Source: Caulobacteraceae bacterium UBA6225 (GTDB lineage Bacteria > Pseudomonadota > Alphaproteobacteria > Caulobacterales > Caulobacteraceae). From it: a stretch of DNA of 7,766 bases. Positions within the stretch are counted from its first letter, which is position 1. Every line of letters starts with the position of its first letter. Shown here piece after piece: positions 5,925 to 7,766 of the stretch. Location of the stretch: assembly GCA_002441055.1 (NCBI GenBank), contig DJWR01000236.1, positions 20,209-27,974 on the forward strand, written 5' to 3'. Position numbers and translations under genes: made by a program. The notes under the pieces are model-generated. The model searched no databases, was not told the DNA's origin, and was given only the letters and a program-made list of their open reading frames with translations.

Positions 5925-6686
5925 ATGGCCCTGCGGGTCCACCAGTTTCCCTGCCTGTCGGACAATTACGGCTTTCTGATCCTGGACGAGGCCACGGGCC
6001 TCGCCGCCACCGTCGACACCCCAGACGCGGCCGCCATCCTGGCTGAACTGGACAAGACCGGTTGGAAACTGGCCCTGATCCTCAACACCCATTGGCACCC
6101 CGACCATGCCGGCGGAAACGCCGAAATTCAGGGGGCCACCGGCGCCCAGATCGTCGGTCCCGCAGAAGTGCGCAAGATCGCCCCCCTGGACCGGGAGGTG
6201 ACTGAGGGCGACGTGGTCGATCTGGGGGAGACCCGTTTCCAGGTCCTTGAGGTCGGCGGCCACACCCTGGGACATATCGCCTATTACGACGCCGCCGACG
6301 CCATCGCCTTTGTCGGCGACACCCTGTTCGCCCTGGGCTGCGGCCGGATGTTCGAGGGCCAGCCAGAGCAGATGTGGACGAGCCTGCAGCGCCTGGCCGC
6401 CCTGCCGGAGACGACCACCGTCTATTGCGCCCACGAATATACCGCCTCCAACGCCCGGTTCGCCCTGTCAGTGGATGATGACCCCACCGTGGCCGCACGG
6501 GCCCAGGCGGTATTTGACGCCCGCAGCCGGGGGGAGGCCACAGTGCCGACCACCATCGGGCTGGAGCGCCGGACCAATCCGTTCCTGCGGGCGCCCCTGC
6601 TGGCGCCGAAGCTGGGGGTTGTGGGGGCGCCTGATCACGCGGCCTTCGCCGCCGTGCGGGCGGCCAAGGACAGCTTCAAGGGCTGA
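5925..6686 (+). CDS. gloB: Hydroxyacylglutathione hydrolase (glyoxalase II)
   Basis: A 253-residue cytoplasmic metallo-beta-lactamase-fold enzyme that hydrolyses S-lactoylglutathione to lactate and glutathione, the second step of methylglyoxal detoxification. The metal-binding motif THWHPDH is at residues 55-61, with further ligands His113 (GGHTLGH), Asp132 (FVGDTLF) and His170 (YCAHEYT). Family signatures for the glutathione site are present: GCGRMFEGQPEQMW (138-151), CAHEYTASNARFA (168-180) and RTNPFLR (216-222). Length is that of the family (about 250-260), with nothing missing. The ATG at 5925 follows GAGG (5914-5917) at 7 bases and begins with the typical hydrophobic strand leading to LSDNYGFLI. 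It is divergent from the methyltransferase gene and converges with the next gene, with an 11-base gap. Confidence 0.97.
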   Translation: MALRVHQFPCLSDNYGFLILDEATGLAATVDTPDAAAILAELDKTGWKLALILNTHWHPDHAGGNAEIQGATGAQIVGPAEVRKIAPLDREVTEGDVVDLGETRFQVLEVGGHTLGHIAYYDAADAIAFVGDTLFALGCGRMFEGQPEQMWTSLQRLAALPETTTVYCAHEYTASNARFALSVDDDPTVAARAQAVFDARSRGEATVPTTIGLERRTNPFLRAPLLAPKLGVVGAPDHAAFAAVRAAKDSFKG

Positions 6687-6697
6687 GGCTCAAAGGG

Positions 6698-7468
6698 TCA
6701 GCGGGCCCCGGCTGCGGCGGCGATCCGCTCCGACGACGGGCGGCCCGCCATGCCGTCCTCGGGCGTGATGGTGATCAGGATCACCCCACCGCGCAGGCTG
6801 GCCCCAGGGCGGCGGCCTTCCACCAGGGTCACCTTGTCGACCCCGCTGAGGGTCTGACGACCGCCCGGTTCAGCGGCCAGCCGGACGACAGCCTCGGCGG
6901 CGACCATGGCGGCGTCGGCCACCAGCGGCGCGGTTTCAGGGGAGGCGTCGGCCTCGAAAGGAATCAGCCGACGGGCGGCGCGACTTGCCCGCGCGCTGGC
7001 CTGGGCCAGCCTTTGCAGCAGGGCCTCGGGCCCAAGGGTCGGCAGGCGAAGGGGGTTGGCCCCGGCCACCAGGGCCGCCGCCGCGCCTGACGGCCGCTCG
7101 CGGGTGAAGACGGTGAGCCCCCCAAGGCGGGTGGCCCGCAGGACCGGCTCGCCCAGATCATTCTTATAGATGATGTCGCCCCGGGGCGCGGGTTGGGGCT
7201 GCAGCACCCAGACCTCGGCGCTGTTCTCGAACTTGACCATGGGCCTGGGCGTGGAGCGGTCGAGAATGAAGGCGCGCCCATCCTCCACCACATAGCGGGC
7301 CACGGGCGGAGCCGAGAACCGGCGGCTGTCATAGCGCCCCTCGCCGAACAGACCCTCACGCAGGGAGCCTGGCGCCGCCATGGCTGGCGCAGCCGCGCCC
7401 ACCCCAGCGACGGCGAGCGTCGCCGCGACGAGGAGTCTCAAAGGCAGCACGGGTCGAGCGCTCATCAT
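6698..7468 (-). CDS. Secreted protein of unknown function (possibly DUF4908 family)
   Basis: A 256-residue protein with a signal peptide: Arg at 5 and 11, a hydrophobic core LLVAATLAVAGVGAAA (12-27), and likely cleavage after AMA at residue 31. It should therefore reach the periplasm or beyond. The mature part starts with SLREGLFGEGRYDSRR (35-50) and a beta-rich block (VARYVVEDGRAFILDRS, 56-72; EVWVLQPQ; GDIIYKNDLGEPVLRATRLGGLTVFT, 97-122), then an Ala/Arg-rich helical region (145-200), then a further beta block (VDKVTLVEGRR; GGVILITITPEDG, 227-239). I see no catalytic or metal-binding motif. It resembles an uncharacterised Caulobacterales family that I recall as DUF4908, with limited certainty. 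ATG at 7468 or 7465 are both possible; neither has a clear ribosome binding site. Confidence 0.8.
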   Translation of the reverse strand: MMSARPVLPLRLLVAATLAVAGVGAAAPAMAAPGSLREGLFGEGRYDSRRFSAPPVARYVVEDGRAFILDRSTPRPMVKFENSAEVWVLQPQPAPRGDIIYKNDLGEPVLRATRLGGLTVFTRERPSGAAAALVAGANPLRLPTLGPEALLQRLAQASARASRAARRLIPFEADASPETAPLVADAAMVAAEAVVRLAAEPGGRQTLSGVDKVTLVEGRRPGASLRGGVILITITPEDGMAGRPSSERIAAAAGAR

Positions 7469-7514
7469 AGGCGATCACACATGCCGTTCGACTGGGGCGC
7501 TTTTGAGACGATAC

Positions 7515-7545
7515 CGGCGGTCAGCCTGCCATATATTGACCGCCG
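7515..7545 (-). terminator. Hairpin over the stop codon of the PhaB-like gene, possible terminator
   Basis: CGGCGGTCA (7515-7523) and TGACCGCCG (7537-7545) are perfect 9-bp inverted arms with a 13-base spacer. In the mRNA of the minus-strand gene the first arm is in the codons for the last residues and the second contains the TGA stop. The stem is strong and GC-rich, but no U-tract follows. It is the best candidate for the 3' end structure of this gene. The remaining gap 7469-7520 should hold the promoter of the secreted-protein gene; no boxes are clear. Confidence 0.45.
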
Positions 7546-7766
7546 TTGAGGGAAAGCGTCGAGCCGGTCACATAGCCCGCATGCTCGCCGGCCAGGAAGG
7601 CCACCATGTCGGCGATCTCTTCTCCCCGGCCCAAGCGGCCCACAGGGATCTGGCTGATAATGCCCTTCAGCACCTCTTCGGGCACGGCGGTCACCATCTC
7701 GGTGTCGATATAGCCTGGCGCGATGCAGTTCACCGTCACCCCCTTGCGGGCGTTCTCCAGGGCCAG
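7521..7766 (-). CDS. phaB: Acetoacetyl-CoA reductase (PhaB-type SDR), C-terminal part (5' end outside window)
   Basis: The last 81 residues of a short-chain dehydrogenase; the frame is open to the window edge and reads LALENARKGVTVNCIAPGYI from base 7766, so the GTG at 7739 is internal. Enzymes of this type reduce acetoacetyl-CoA with NADPH to (R)-3-hydroxybutyryl-CoA, the monomer for polyhydroxybutyrate, in the cytoplasm. The visible segment has the classical SDR block VNCIAPGYI and the PhaB-like run TEMVTAVPEEVLKGIISQIP, followed by VGRLGRGEEIADMVAFLAG and the C-terminal LSLNGGQYMAG. The NGGQYMA ending is what I associate with PhaB rather than FabG. The catalytic Ser-Tyr-Lys and the Rossmann glycines lie outside the window, so FabG or another SDR is the alternative. 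A phaA thiolase would be expected beyond the window, upstream. Confidence 0.82.
   Translation of the reverse strand: MALENARKGVTVNCIAPGYIDTEMVTAVPEEVLKGIISQIPVGRLGRGEEIADMVAFLAGEHAGYVTGSTLSLNGGQYMAG

Noticed and set aside
5871..6498. Minus-strand open frames of 187 and 138 codons opposite gloB
   Set aside because: They are antisense to an intact gloB with all catalytic residues and show no recognisable protein features.
1..7766. tRNA, rRNA, CRISPR array, insertion sequence, phage or defence gene
   Set aside because: I looked for these and saw no regularly spaced repeats, transposase or integrase motifs, or tRNA-like cloverleaf arms; the window looks like ordinary chromosome.

Overview
The window is GC-rich (about 70% by eye) bacterial DNA with tightly packed genes. 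The gene set (metX-metW, a P-II regulator, a SAM methyltransferase divergent from gloB, a secreted protein resembling a Caulobacterales family, and a PhaB-type reductase) suggests an alphaproteobacterium of the order Caulobacterales, such as Caulobacter or Phenylobacterium. This placement comes from recognising protein families and local gene order by eye, not from a database search.

Layout. 1-1253 (+): the 3' part of metX, overlapping metW by 4 bases; together they serve methionine synthesis. 1250-1310: a long imperfect palindrome whose outer arms contain the stop codons of metW and of the converging gene. 1307-4423 (-): a large type V autotransporter with signal peptide, repeat-rich passenger and C-terminal beta-barrel. 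4424-4600: a 177-base non-coding gap with short inverted repeats. 4601-4945 (-): a P-II signal protein with an intact Tyr51 T-loop. 4946-5059: its leader, with a perfect 6-bp hairpin. 5060-5833 (-): a methyltransferase-like protein with a degenerate SAM motif. 5834-5924: a 91-base divergent intergenic region with a 7-bp inverted repeat. 5925-6686 (+): gloB, glyoxalase II. 6698-7468 (-): a secreted protein of unknown function. 7521-7766 (-): the C-terminal part of an acetoacetyl-CoA reductase (PhaB-like), cut by the window edge.

How the genes relate. MetX and MetW form one translationally coupled unit. The methyltransferase and gloB form a divergent pair that I recall from other alphaproteobacteria. 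The others look like independent core or surface genes: detoxification, nitrogen/carbon sensing, polyhydroxybutyrate metabolism and the cell surface. I see no phage, transposon, CRISPR, toxin-antitoxin or defence genes, and no convincing new multi-gene system. The points most worth a second look are the stop-codon-spanning palindrome at 1250-1310, the aspartate-rich inserts in the autotransporter passenger, the P-II gene without a glnA or amtB neighbour, and the methyltransferase with a non-canonical SAM-binding motif. No stretch over 300 bases lacks a gene.
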